Assembly: GCA_963692995.1 (NCBI GenBank)
Contig: OY843611.1
Span: 372,001-436,000 of the forward strand
Reading direction: 5' to 3'
Length of the DNA: 64,000 bases
DNA from: Bin87 sp963692995
GTDB lineage: Bacteria; Chloroflexota; Dehalococcoidia; Lucifugimonadales; UBA3495
Shown here: one piece after another, positions 44,112 to 51,271 of the stretch
Numbering within the stretch: position 1 is the stretch's first letter
How the letters are laid out: each line of letters starts with the position of its first letter
The notes under the pieces: model-generated
What the model was told of the DNA's origin: nothing
Seen by the model: the letters and a program-made list of their open reading frames with translations, nothing else
Databases searched by the model: none
Made by a program: the position numbers and the translations under genes

Positions 44112-45083
44112 ATGGCTGAATTGCTGGGACTGGGATGTTCCCACGGACCAATCATTCTGACTCCGCCCGAGGCGTGGTCCCGAGGCCGAGAGCGCATTTT
44201 CGCCCGTGTGCCGGGCTACGAACCGCCGGCCGCGCTGCTGGAGGAACTAGGTGATGACAACGGCCTGAGCCGGGACATCAGCGACCAGAAGAAGGTCGTC
44301 GAGTCCTTTGCAATCATGCGCGACCGCCTCCACCAATGGGAGCCGGACGTCCTCATGGTCATCGGCGACGACCAGGCCGAGAACTTTCTCCAGGACAACC
44401 TGCCGCCCTTCTGCCTGTACACCGGCGCCGAGGTGGAAGGCTACCCTTTCCAGCGCCCGGCGGCCCGCACTAATCTGTGGAACGCCGCGCCGGAGACTAA
44501 ATTCGCCTTCCAATGCCCCAAAGAGTTCTCCCGGGAGATGCGCAACTTCCTGATCCGGGACGGGTTCGACCTGGCCTCCTCCAGCGCTCTCAAGGGCTGG
44601 GATTGGGGCCTGGCCCACGCCATCATCAACCCCCTGGTCTTCCTGGATCCCGAGGGCCGGTTCCCGCTGCTCCCGCTGTTCGTCAACTGCTATGGCGAAG
44701 AGGCTGGCCCCGACTACCCGCCCCGGCCCACGCCGAAGCGCTGCTACCAGTTGGGCCAGGGCATCCGCCGCTTCCTGGATACCCGGGACGAGCGCGTCGC
44801 CGTGGTAGCCTCCTCCAGCTGGTCCCACAGCTTCCTCGCCCACAAGTTCCAGTGCCGCGCCATCGACATCGAGACCGACCGGCGCAACCTGGAACTGGTG
44901 CGGACGGGCCAGGGCAGCAAGCTGGCCGAACTTACGCCGGAGGAGATACAGAATTCGGGAGACCACGAAATCCTCAACTGGATCATCGCCCTGGGCATCC
45001 TCGGCGACGTTCCGGCCCAAATCGTGGACGTCCGCGAATCCCACACCCAACTCGCCTATCGCGTCGCCGCCATCTGGGGCTGA
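44112..45083 (+). CDS. Extradiol ring-cleavage dioxygenase, LigB family
   Basis: A 323-residue protein resembling the catalytic beta subunit of protocatechuate 4,5-dioxygenase (LigB), an iron(II) enzyme that opens catechol-type rings. Family points are the N-terminal GLGCSHGPIILTPP with a His ligand (H11), DVLMVIGDDQAENF, WDWGLAHAIINPLVF and VVASSSWSHSF near residue 240. No LigA-like small subunit is next to it; instead a cysteine-rich small protein follows 23 bases later. GGGAGGA lies before the ATG. The physiological ring substrate is not known. Confidence 0.82.
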   Translation: MAELLGLGCSHGPIILTPPEAWSRGRERIFARVPGYEPPAALLEELGDDNGLSRDISDQKKVVESFAIMRDRLHQWEPDVLMVIGDDQAENFLQDNLPPFCLYTGAEVEGYPFQRPAARTNLWNAAPETKFAFQCPKEFSREMRNFLIRDGFDLASSSALKGWDWGLAHAIINPLVFLDPEGRFPLLPLFVNCYGEEAGPDYPPRPTPKRCYQLGQGIRRFLDTRDERVAVVASSSWSHSFLAHKFQCRAIDIETDRRNLELVRTGQGSKLAELTPEEIQNSGDHEILNWIIALGILGDVPAQIVDVRESHTQLAYRVAAIWG

Positions 45084-45106
45084 CCCGGAAAGGAAGGTAT
45101 CGGATC

Positions 45107-45370
45107 ATGGTCACAGTACTGGAGCCGCGAACCCAGGCCGGGAGCGGCACGGGGCATCGCAGCTGCGACGGCTGCCCCCGTTGCCAACACCCCGACAGCG
45201 GGATGTGCAACATACCGCACCCCAGGTTCGCCAACCGGCACCCGGTCTGCAAGGTCTGCGGCCATTGCGTCCTGCGCGGCCAGCATCAGGACGATGCGTC
45301 CGACCTCGACGACCACCCCGGGTTCAGCGCCGGCGGGCCGGGGTCGGCGGGAAAACCCAGCCTCAACTGA
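45107..45370 (+). CDS. Cysteine-rich small protein downstream of LigB
   Basis: An 87-residue protein starting at ATG 45107, with AGGAAGG about nine bases upstream. Seven cysteines are arranged in two CxxCxxC clusters (C20, C23, C26 and C48, C51, C54) with C34 between, plus several His. This looks like a zinc or iron-sulfur binding protein. The C-terminus is acidic and Gly-rich, without structure signs. It is read in the same direction 23 bases after the dioxygenase gene, so the two are probably co-transcribed; it could supply electrons or iron to the dioxygenase, which is a guess. I do not recognise the family. Zinc ribbon is the alternative. Confidence 0.6.
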   Translation: MVTVLEPRTQAGSGTGHRSCDGCPRCQHPDSGMCNIPHPRFANRHPVCKVCGHCVLRGQHQDDASDLDDHPGFSAGGPGSAGKPSLN

Positions 45371-45377
45371 ACGGCGT

Positions 45378-45592
45378 TCAGCGCCGCCGGTTCAGCAATT
45401 GGGACAGATCAGCCAGCGCCGGATGGTTGGCGGATGCAGCGGCGGGAAGGTGTTCGATTGCGGCAAGTGAGGCATTTGCCGTAAGATACCGGCGGCGGTT
45501 TTGGCTTCCACCAACTGGTTGAATATAGCCGTGGTGTCGTAGTGCGCCCACTGGCGGGGCAAGATATAGCGGCTGATATTGTCGGTGGTCAT
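45378..45592 (-). pseudogene. Small gene with a -1 frameshift
   Basis: ATG 45592 has AAGG at proper distance and an extended -10 box (TGCTATAAT) at 45634-45642. The first 37 residues (ending KTAAGIL) read normally. In frame they then become a Pro-rich tail ending at 45392, while a one-base backward shift near TATCTTACG (about 45480) continues as a sensible LTANASLAAIEHLPAAASAN run to a stop at 45378. The likely ancestral protein was about 71 residues. It could be a sequencing error, a programmed shift or a decayed gene. The first part faintly resembles the N-terminal region of Fic proteins, but I am not confident. Confidence 0.4.
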
Positions 45593-45605
45593 TTCAGCCT
45601 TATTT

Positions 45606-45661
45606 CCATTTCATTTCGCATTTTCACGCTCAAATTATAGCATTCAGACCATTTCATTTCG
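45606..45661. promoter_or_regulatory. Promoter with flanking direct repeats
   Basis: On the minus strand, TGC-TATAAT (45642-45634) forms an extended -10 box. It is bracketed by two identical 13-base direct repeats, CCATTTCATTTCG at 45606-45618 and 45649-45661, which could be operator sites for a regulator. Confidence 0.45.
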
Positions 45662-45706
45662 GGATCATTTCGCTGTCGTTTCCAATTCCCGCCCCCGGAG
45701 CTTGCC

Positions 45707-47023
45707 ATGCTGCCCTCCTGCCTCTCCCACGTTTTCCCCGACACCGCCGACACCAACGACGCCGGCCACCTTACCTTGGGCGGCTGCGACGCCGTTGCTC
45801 TGGCCGAGCAGTACGGCACGCCGCTTTACGTGCTCGACGAGGCCACCCTGCGCTCCCGCTGCCGCCAGTTTGCCGGCGCCTTTGCCGGACGTTATCCCAA
45901 TTCCAGGGCGGTGTACGCCTCCAAAGCCTATATCAACCCGGCGCTGGCCCGCATCTTCGCCGAGGAGGGCCTGGGCCTGGACGTGGTGTCCGGCGGCGAA
46001 TTGGCCGTTGCCGTTGCCGGCGACGTGCCCTTGGACCAGGTGTATTTCCACGGCAACAACAAGACGCCGGCCGAATTGGAGGAAGCCGTCGCTGCCGGCA
46101 TCGGGCGCGTCGTGGTGGACAGTTTCCACGAGCTGGACCTGCTGGAGCGTATCTGCGCCAGCGCCGGCAGGACCCAAGACATCCTGGTGCGCGTCTCCCC
46201 CGGTATTGACCCCCATACCCACGCCTACACCACCACGGGCATCATCGACTCCAAGTTCGGCTTCTCGATACAGACCGGCGACGCCGAGCGTGCCATCCTC
46301 CGGGCCATCGCTGCGCCGCACCTGAACCTGCTGGGCCTGCATTTCCACCTGGGATCGCCGATTTTTGAGCTGGAGCCGTACCAGGCCGCCACCGATCTGG
46401 CGCTGCGCTTCGCCGCCGGCCTGCGGGAGCAGGGCCTCAACCTGCGGGAATTCAGCCCCGGCGGCGGGTTCGCCATCGCCTACACCCGCAACGACCGGCC
46501 GCCGGCCGCCGGCGACTATGCCGACGCCATCGTCGGGGCCCTCACCGCCGCCTGCGACGAGCTGGGCCTGGAACAACCTAGCTTGGTCGTCGAACCGGGC
46601 CGTTCCATCATCGGCCCGGCCGGCGTCGCCCTGTATCGCATTGGCGCCATTAAGGATATCCCCGGCATCCGCACTTATGTCAGCGTTGACGGCGGCATGG
46701 GCGACAACATCCGCCCGGCGCTGTACCAGGCATCCTACGAGGTGCTGTCGGCCAACCGCCCCGCCGCCGCCGCCGATGCCACCGTGACCATCGCCGGCAA
46801 GTACTGCGAATCGGGCGACGTGCTGGCCTCCGACATTCTGCTGCCCGCGCCCGCGGCCGGCGACGTCATCGCCATACCGGCGGCGGGCGCCTACTGCCCG
46901 TCCATGGCCAGCAACTACAACCTCAACCCGCGCCCGCCCATCGTACTGGTCAACCAGGGTGAGAGCCGCCTCATCCGCCGCCGCGAATCCTACGCCGACC
47001 TGATGCGGTGCGATGTGGATTAG
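45707..47023 (+). CDS. lysA: Diaminopimelate decarboxylase
   Basis: PLP enzyme that makes lysine from meso-diaminopimelate, the last step of the pathway; 438 residues. Lys73 in YASKAY binds PLP. Other family motifs: HFHLGSPI (substrate His), SPGGGFAIAY, EPGRSI and CESGDVLA, whose Cys comes from the partner subunit at the active site. Start at ATG 45707 is plausible; the upstream bases GGAG (45697-45700) are near. It is divergent from the small frameshifted gene and followed by an unrelated membrane gene. Confidence 0.93.
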   Translation: MLPSCLSHVFPDTADTNDAGHLTLGGCDAVALAEQYGTPLYVLDEATLRSRCRQFAGAFAGRYPNSRAVYASKAYINPALARIFAEEGLGLDVVSGGELAVAVAGDVPLDQVYFHGNNKTPAELEEAVAAGIGRVVVDSFHELDLLERICASAGRTQDILVRVSPGIDPHTHAYTTTGIIDSKFGFSIQTGDAERAILRAIAAPHLNLLGLHFHLGSPIFELEPYQAATDLALRFAAGLREQGLNLREFSPGGGFAIAYTRNDRPPAAGDYADAIVGALTAACDELGLEQPSLVVEPGRSIIGPAGVALYRIGAIKDIPGIRTYVSVDGGMGDNIRPALYQASYEVLSANRPAAAADATVTIAGKYCESGDVLASDILLPAPAAGDVIAIPAAGAYCPSMASNYNLNPRPPIVLVNQGESRLIRRRESYADLMRCDVD

Positions 47024-47059
47024 CGCGGCTTTCCAGCATCCTGCCGGCGGCCGGAGCGA

Positions 47060-47068
47060 TGCTATACT
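47060..47068 (+). promoter_or_regulatory. Predicted extended -10 promoter
   Basis: TGC followed by TATACT (47060-47068), about 45 bases before the ATG at 47114. Confidence 0.45.
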
Positions 47069-47113
47069 GCCGCAAGTCGCCAGTAGCGCGGCGCATTATA
47101 AGTGAGGCGCATT

Positions 47114-47485
47114 ATGTCCGCGTCCGAGGTCACCGTTAACGCATACATCCTGTACGCTTTCATGGGCGTGATTGTCCTGCTGCTGATTGCGTTGCTGGGC
47201 GCCGTGTTCCGTATGCTGTATGTGATGGGCGGATTGAAAGTCGAAGTCGCCGCCCTGTGGCGCGCCATGGGCGAGGTAAGGCAAGACATCTCCGCATTAC
47301 GACAGGAAATCTCCGACCTCAGGACGCAGATTGCAGAGTTGCGGGAGCGGGTCGCCGAAAATCGCGGCCTGCTGATGGACCTTCACCGGCGCATGGACCT
47401 GATGATGCGGCACCGGCATGATGCAGACACGGGAAACGTAGCGCTGACGCCAGCCGCGCCTGAACCGGAACCCGTGGCCGACTAG
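47114..47485 (+). CDS. Membrane-anchored coiled-coil protein
   Basis: A 123-residue protein: one N-terminal transmembrane helix (about residues 9-35, rich in Leu/Ile/Val), then an alpha-helical coiled coil with heptad spacing (ISALRQEISDLRTQIAELRERV, residues about 57-80), and a Pro/Glu-rich tail. I chose ATG 47114 with GAGG six bases upstream, over a GTG at 47102. It starts 90 bases after lysA, with its own promoter, and ends 15 bases before holB. The function is unknown. Confidence 0.65.
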   Translation: MSASEVTVNAYILYAFMGVIVLLLIALLGAVFRMLYVMGGLKVEVAALWRAMGEVRQDISALRQEISDLRTQIAELRERVAENRGLLMDLHRRMDLMMRHRHDADTGNVALTPAAPEPEPVAD

Positions 47486-47500
47486 TCCGGCGCTCCGGCT

Positions 47501-48517
47501 ATGTGGTCAGTAATCGGCCAAGACCACTTGCTGCGTCAGCTTGACGCCAGCTTGCAAGCCGGGCGCGTTGGCCACGCTTATCTGCTCACCGGCCCACCCC
47601 ACGTCGGCAAGATGGCGCTGGCCCTCGACCTCGCCGCCGCCGTCAACTGCCGGCATCCCGATGGGCCCGGCGAAGGGCCCTGCGGACAATGCGAACCTTG
47701 CGACCGCGTCCGGCGTGGGGTGTACGCCGATCTGAACATTGTGGCGGTGGGCGGCGACTCCCGCGTAACCACCCGCATCAGCATCGAACAGGTGCGAGAG
47801 GCCCAAAACTTCCTTGCGGTCACGCCGGTTGAGGGCGCGTGGAAGGTGGTCATATTCGACGGCGCCGAAACCCTCTCCGCCGGGCAGAGCGAGTCGGCCA
47901 ACGCGCTGCTCAAGACGCTGGAAGAACCGCCGGATCACGTCCTGATCTTGCTCCTCACCACCAACGAAGACGCCATACTGCCCACCATTCGCTCCCGCTG
48001 CCGCATCCTGTCGCTGCGCCCCATGCCCGGCGCGGCCCTGGCCGAATATCTGACCGCCCGGCATAACGCGCCGATGGATACCGCCCGCTGGCTGGCGCGC
48101 CTGTCCCGGGGCTGTCCCGGCTGGGCCATCAGCGCGTTAGCCGACCCCGCGTTGCTGGATGAACGCAGCGCCGAGCTGGACCGCATCGCCGTCACCTCCG
48201 TCGCGCCCCTGGACCAACGGTTCGCCTACGCCAACGGCCTGGCCGGTTCATTCTCCGGCGACCGGGAGTCGGTCCGCCAGACCCTTTACCTCTGGCAGCG
48301 CTGGTGGCGGGACGTGCTTCTGGTCAAAGAGGGAGCGGTCGCCCACGTGCATAACAGCGACCGCCGGGAAGAACTGGCGGCGCCGGCCGGCGCCACGTCA
48401 ACCACCGACATCGTGGCTTTTCTGCGACAGTTGCAGGAAACGCTGACCGCCCTGGACGCCAATGCGAACCCCCGGCTGGCCCTGGAGTGCCTGATGCTGG
48501 CGGTCCCGGTCGGGTGA
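47501..48517 (+). CDS. holB: DNA polymerase III subunit delta'
   Basis: Clamp-loader subunit of 338 residues. Its AAA+ fold has the P-loop GPPHVGKM (31-38), where the usual Ser/Thr after Lys is Met, so ATP binding may be weak as in other delta' subunits. Four cysteines (C50, C61, C64, C67) match the zinc module, and the sensor/arginine-finger block reads IRSRCRILSLRPM. A DALLKTLEEPP-like block (NALLKTLEEPPDHVLILLLT) is highly typical. It follows the coiled-coil gene closely. Confidence 0.88.
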   Translation: MWSVIGQDHLLRQLDASLQAGRVGHAYLLTGPPHVGKMALALDLAAAVNCRHPDGPGEGPCGQCEPCDRVRRGVYADLNIVAVGGDSRVTTRISIEQVREAQNFLAVTPVEGAWKVVIFDGAETLSAGQSESANALLKTLEEPPDHVLILLLTTNEDAILPTIRSRCRILSLRPMPGAALAEYLTARHNAPMDTARWLARLSRGCPGWAISALADPALLDERSAELDRIAVTSVAPLDQRFAYANGLAGSFSGDRESVRQTLYLWQRWWRDVLLVKEGAVAHVHNSDRREELAAPAGATSTTDIVAFLRQLQETLTALDANANPRLALECLMLAVPVG

Positions 48518-48554
48518 GATCAGAGTCGGCAGAGATCAGGCAAGTGGCGGGCGC

Positions 48555-49013
48555 CTACACCGCCTCGTACACTTTCATACGTCCGCGATGCACTGCGCGC
48601 AGCCGTCCCTGCTTTGCCAGGGCGCGAAGGGCCTGCATCACCTGCGGGTCGCCGTGGCGGCGGAACCGGCCGGTGATCTTGCGCTGCGGTCGCGGCGTCG
48701 CACAGTATTCCCAGACCTGCTCGGCCAGCATATCGGCGATCTCCGGCAATGGCCGCACCGGCCGGACTATCGTATGCCCCGGGTTGCCGTCCACCGTCTC
48801 GCCCGGCATATATTCCAGCAGCGGGGCGTGCCTTTCGAGAAAGGAGCGGATGCGTACGCGCATCGTCCCGCCGGTTCCGCGGGAGCCGTAACCATGGACG
48901 ACATCCAGGGTTTCGGACGTTGCAGTCCCCGACCGCAACGCGCGGTTGTACCGGTCAACGAAGTCAGCCAGACCTTCGGACCAGGTTTTGCCGTGCAGAT
49001 CAACGCTGTCCAT
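48555..49013 (-). CDS. Stand-alone Smr domain protein
   Basis: A 152-residue protein. The first 85 residues form a Smr domain: VDLHGKTWSEGLADFVDRYN with the DLHG motif (5-8), and VVHGYGSRGTGGTMR with the HGxGxGxL-like loop. Smr domains nick or cleave nucleic acids (MutS2, mRNA rescue factors). The remaining 65 residues are a winged-helix-like region (FRRHGDPQVMQALRALAKQGRLRAVHRGRMKVY). It lies seven bases after the HNH gene, probably as one unit. Confidence 0.8.
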   Translation of the reverse strand: MDSVDLHGKTWSEGLADFVDRYNRALRSGTATSETLDVVHGYGSRGTGGTMRVRIRSFLERHAPLLEYMPGETVDGNPGHTIVRPVRPLPEIADMLAEQVWEYCATPRPQRKITGRFRRHGDPQVMQALRALAKQGRLRAVHRGRMKVYEAV

Positions 49014-49019
49014 GTCTAT

Positions 49020-49760
49020 TCAGTCCGCCAACGCCCCTGCGGCGACCGGATTTTCGTCGGGCGCGCCGCCCCCGCCTTGGCGATTGCGGCCAGCCGTCTG
49101 CCACGGAATGTACTGCCGCCACTCGTCAAGGATGGCCCGGTTTTCCAGGATCCGGTAGGGATTGGGTTGCGGCGTGGTGGGGACGCGGCGCAACTTCATG
49201 TTGGCTTCTTCCGGCGTGCGGCCCGCTTTGTCCAGGTTGCAGCGGCCGCAGGCCGCTACCACGTTGTCCCAGGTGTGCGGTCCGCGCTGCCGGCGAGGCA
49301 CCACGTGGTCCAGGGTCAGGTTTTGGGAGTGCGTGCCGCAGTATTGGCAGGTGTAGTGATCCCGCAGGAACACTTCCTTTTTGGACAGGCGGCGCGGCGC
49401 GAAGGGCCGCTTTACCAGGTACACCAGCCGTATGATCGAAGGCGCATTGTGGATGGAGTTGAAGGTACGGATGCGCGCCGAATCGGTACGCTGTTCCAGC
49501 AGTTCCGCCTTGCCCTTGGCCACCAGTACGATGGCCCGGCGTACCGTGCAGACGTTCACCGGGACGTAGTTCAGGTTCAGCACCAGCACGGGAGCGGTGA
49601 GCCGGCCGGGAATGAGAGTTCTGCGGCCCGGTTTGTCATCCCCCGTGGGGGAAGGCGCTGCCGCCTTGCCCGTTGCGGCTCGGGCGGCATTCGCGTATCG
49701 CGCCCCGGCTTTCGCTCGGGCCGCGCCTTTTCTTCGACTCGTTCGTCCTCGGCTTGCCAT
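49020..49760 (-). CDS. HNH endonuclease family protein
   Basis: A 246-residue protein with a basic N-terminal tail (residues 1-50), then LNLNYVPVNVCTVRRAIVLVAKGKAELLE, and a C-terminal HNH domain. The latter has paired cysteines C138/C141 and C171/C174 around D151-H152 and N166, the zinc-bound beta-beta-alpha fold. This architecture is common in Chloroflexota, Actinobacteria and Cyanobacteria as a chromosomal gene with no restriction partner; role unknown. A -10 box TATAAT lies on the minus strand at 49840-49845. Confidence 0.88.
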   Translation of the reverse strand: MASRGRTSRRKGAARAKAGARYANAARAATGKAAAPSPTGDDKPGRRTLIPGRLTAPVLVLNLNYVPVNVCTVRRAIVLVAKGKAELLEQRTDSARIRTFNSIHNAPSIIRLVYLVKRPFAPRRLSKKEVFLRDHYTCQYCGTHSQNLTLDHVVPRRQRGPHTWDNVVAACGRCNLDKAGRTPEEANMKLRRVPTTPQPNPYRILENRAILDEWRQYIPWQTAGRNRQGGGGAPDENPVAAGALAD

Positions 49761-49975
49761 CTGCCAACCTCAACGCAGGTAGCGCCTTCGCTGCCGTATC
49801 GTGCCGAATTTCGTTGCTATTACCGCTTCAACGCAACTTATTATACCCCACAGTCAGCAACCGTCATACACCAACGGGACGAATTGGCCGAGCGTGGCGA
49901 ACATCCCGATCCCGGGCGCCAGCCGAAACCGCGCAGTTAGTCGGCTGGCGCCGCATTTACCATACGCCCGTCGGC

Positions 49976-50323
49976 CTACCGGAGCCAAATCCAAACCGTC
50001 AATCCGATGAGCAGGCCCAGCAGCAATCCCCCGGCATGATTGATGCGCAGCACGGTGATGTTGTCGCCCAGGCGTTGTTCCAGCCGTTTGCCGAAGAAGC
50101 CTACGCTGATGACGCAGATGACCCCCAGGAAGACCAGCGGGCCGTACACCAAAGCTGCCCGCTCCGAATCCTTGAACGCCCAGGCTATCGCCGCCAGCAG
50201 CGCCACCACCGCCAGCGAAAGGGCCATCCGCACCAGTCCGATGCGGAAGCCCCATGCCATCAGAAAGCACCAGCCGGCCAAGCCCAGCAGTTGCCACGGC
50301 GAATCGAATATCCCGAATACCAC
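49976..50323 (-). CDS. CvpA-like small membrane protein
   Basis: A 115-residue protein with four hydrophobic helices, ending GGLLLGLLIGLTVWIWL. The last helix with the preceding R.N...G resembles the CvpA (colicin V production) family, but it is shorter than typical CvpA (about 160). The start at ATG 50323 lacks a clear ribosome site. Hypothetical beyond that. Confidence 0.5.
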   Translation of the reverse strand: MVFGIFDSPWQLLGLAGWCFLMAWGFRIGLVRMALSLAVVALLAAIAWAFKDSERAALVYGPLVFLGVICVISVGFFGKRLEQRLGDNITVLRINHAGGLLLGLLIGLTVWIWLR

Positions 50324-50410
50324 GCCCGAATTGTCCGTTATGTGTCAAGGCGATGCAACCACTTACGCGCTCTCTAGGCTAAACTAGGCCGTGTTCACAA
50401 ATTACGCTAT

Positions 50411-50487
50411 TTCCGCGGGCAGCGATTTTCTGGGTTCCTGCTTTCGCAGGAACGACGGTGTGATTTCCAGTTTTAAACAAGGCCCTA
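50411..50487. repeat. 77-bp structured repeat, copy A
   Basis: Starts TTCCGCGGGC and ends AAGGCCCTA. It has an internal hairpin GTTCCTGC/GCAGGAAC (50434-50441 with 50446-50453). Copy B is at 54784-54860, equal in length, with about 12 differences including compensatory stem changes. It lies upstream of rph. Confidence 0.65.
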
Positions 50488-50515
50488 ACCGGCATCTAAT
50501 CCGGGGACATTCAGC

Positions 50516-51244
50516 ATGACCAACCAACCGCCACGTCACGACGGACGCCGCTGGGATGAGCTGAGGCCCGTCCGCATAACCCTGGGATGCCAGAAATCGG
50601 CGGAAGGTTCGGCCCTGATCGAAATGGGAGATACGGCGGTATTGTGCGCCGCCTCCGTGGATGAACAGGCGCCCCGGTGGATGCGGGGCAGAGGGACCGG
50701 CTGGGTCACGGCAGAGTACGATATGCTGCCCCGGGCCACGTCCTCCCGCCGCGCTCGCGACCGGGACACCGGGCGCACCGCAAGCCGCTCTCAGGAGATC
50801 CAGCGTCTTATTGGACGCTCCCTCCGCGCTGCCACGGACCTGAATGCCTTGGGTGAGCGGGCCATTTACCTGGACTGCGATGTGCTCCAGGCCGACGGCG
50901 GTACCCGCACCGCCGCCATCACCGGCGCCTACGTCGCGCTGCGGGAGGCGCTGGCCGCATTGGTGGATGACGGCAAGCTGGAACGCATCCCGCTCCGCTG
51001 CGCCGTCGCCGCCATCAGCGTCGGCCTGCGCAACGGCGGCCTGCTGCTGGATTTGGACTACTCGGAAGACTCTGCCGCCGACGCCGATTTCAACATCGTA
51101 ATGACCGATGCCGGCGACCTGGTGGAGATACAGGCCACCGCCGAAGGCGAACCGTTCCCCCGCCAACGGGTCGGCGAGGCGATAACGCTGGCCGCAAGGG
51201 GAATGGAGCGGCTATTTGCGGCGCAGCGCAACCCGGCGCGGTGA
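50516..51244 (+). CDS. rph: Ribonuclease PH
   Basis: Phosphate-dependent 3'-5' exoribonuclease trimming tRNA 3' ends; 242 residues, the normal size. Motifs: GSALIEMGDTAVLCAASVDEQAPRW, GWVTAEYDMLPRATSSRRARD, RTASRSQEIQRLIGRSLRA and LDCDVLQADGGTRTAAITGAYVAL. It stands alone on its strand after the 77-bp repeat copy A; the gene usually next to it (rdgB) is not here. Confidence 0.95.
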   Translation: MTNQPPRHDGRRWDELRPVRITLGCQKSAEGSALIEMGDTAVLCAASVDEQAPRWMRGRGTGWVTAEYDMLPRATSSRRARDRDTGRTASRSQEIQRLIGRSLRAATDLNALGERAIYLDCDVLQADGGTRTAAITGAYVALREALAALVDDGKLERIPLRCAVAAISVGLRNGGLLLDLDYSEDSAADADFNIVMTDAGDLVEIQATAEGEPFPRQRVGEAITLAARGMERLFAAQRNPAR

Positions 51245-51271
51245 CGACGCGAAGTCGCGGATGCGGTTAGC

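Noticed and set aside
44513..45370. Long plus-strand frame overlapping LigB and ending with the Cys-rich protein
   Set aside because: Its first part is a shadow of LigB in another frame. Only the last 87 codons, from the ATG at 45107, have a ribosome site and a sensible composition, so only that part was kept.
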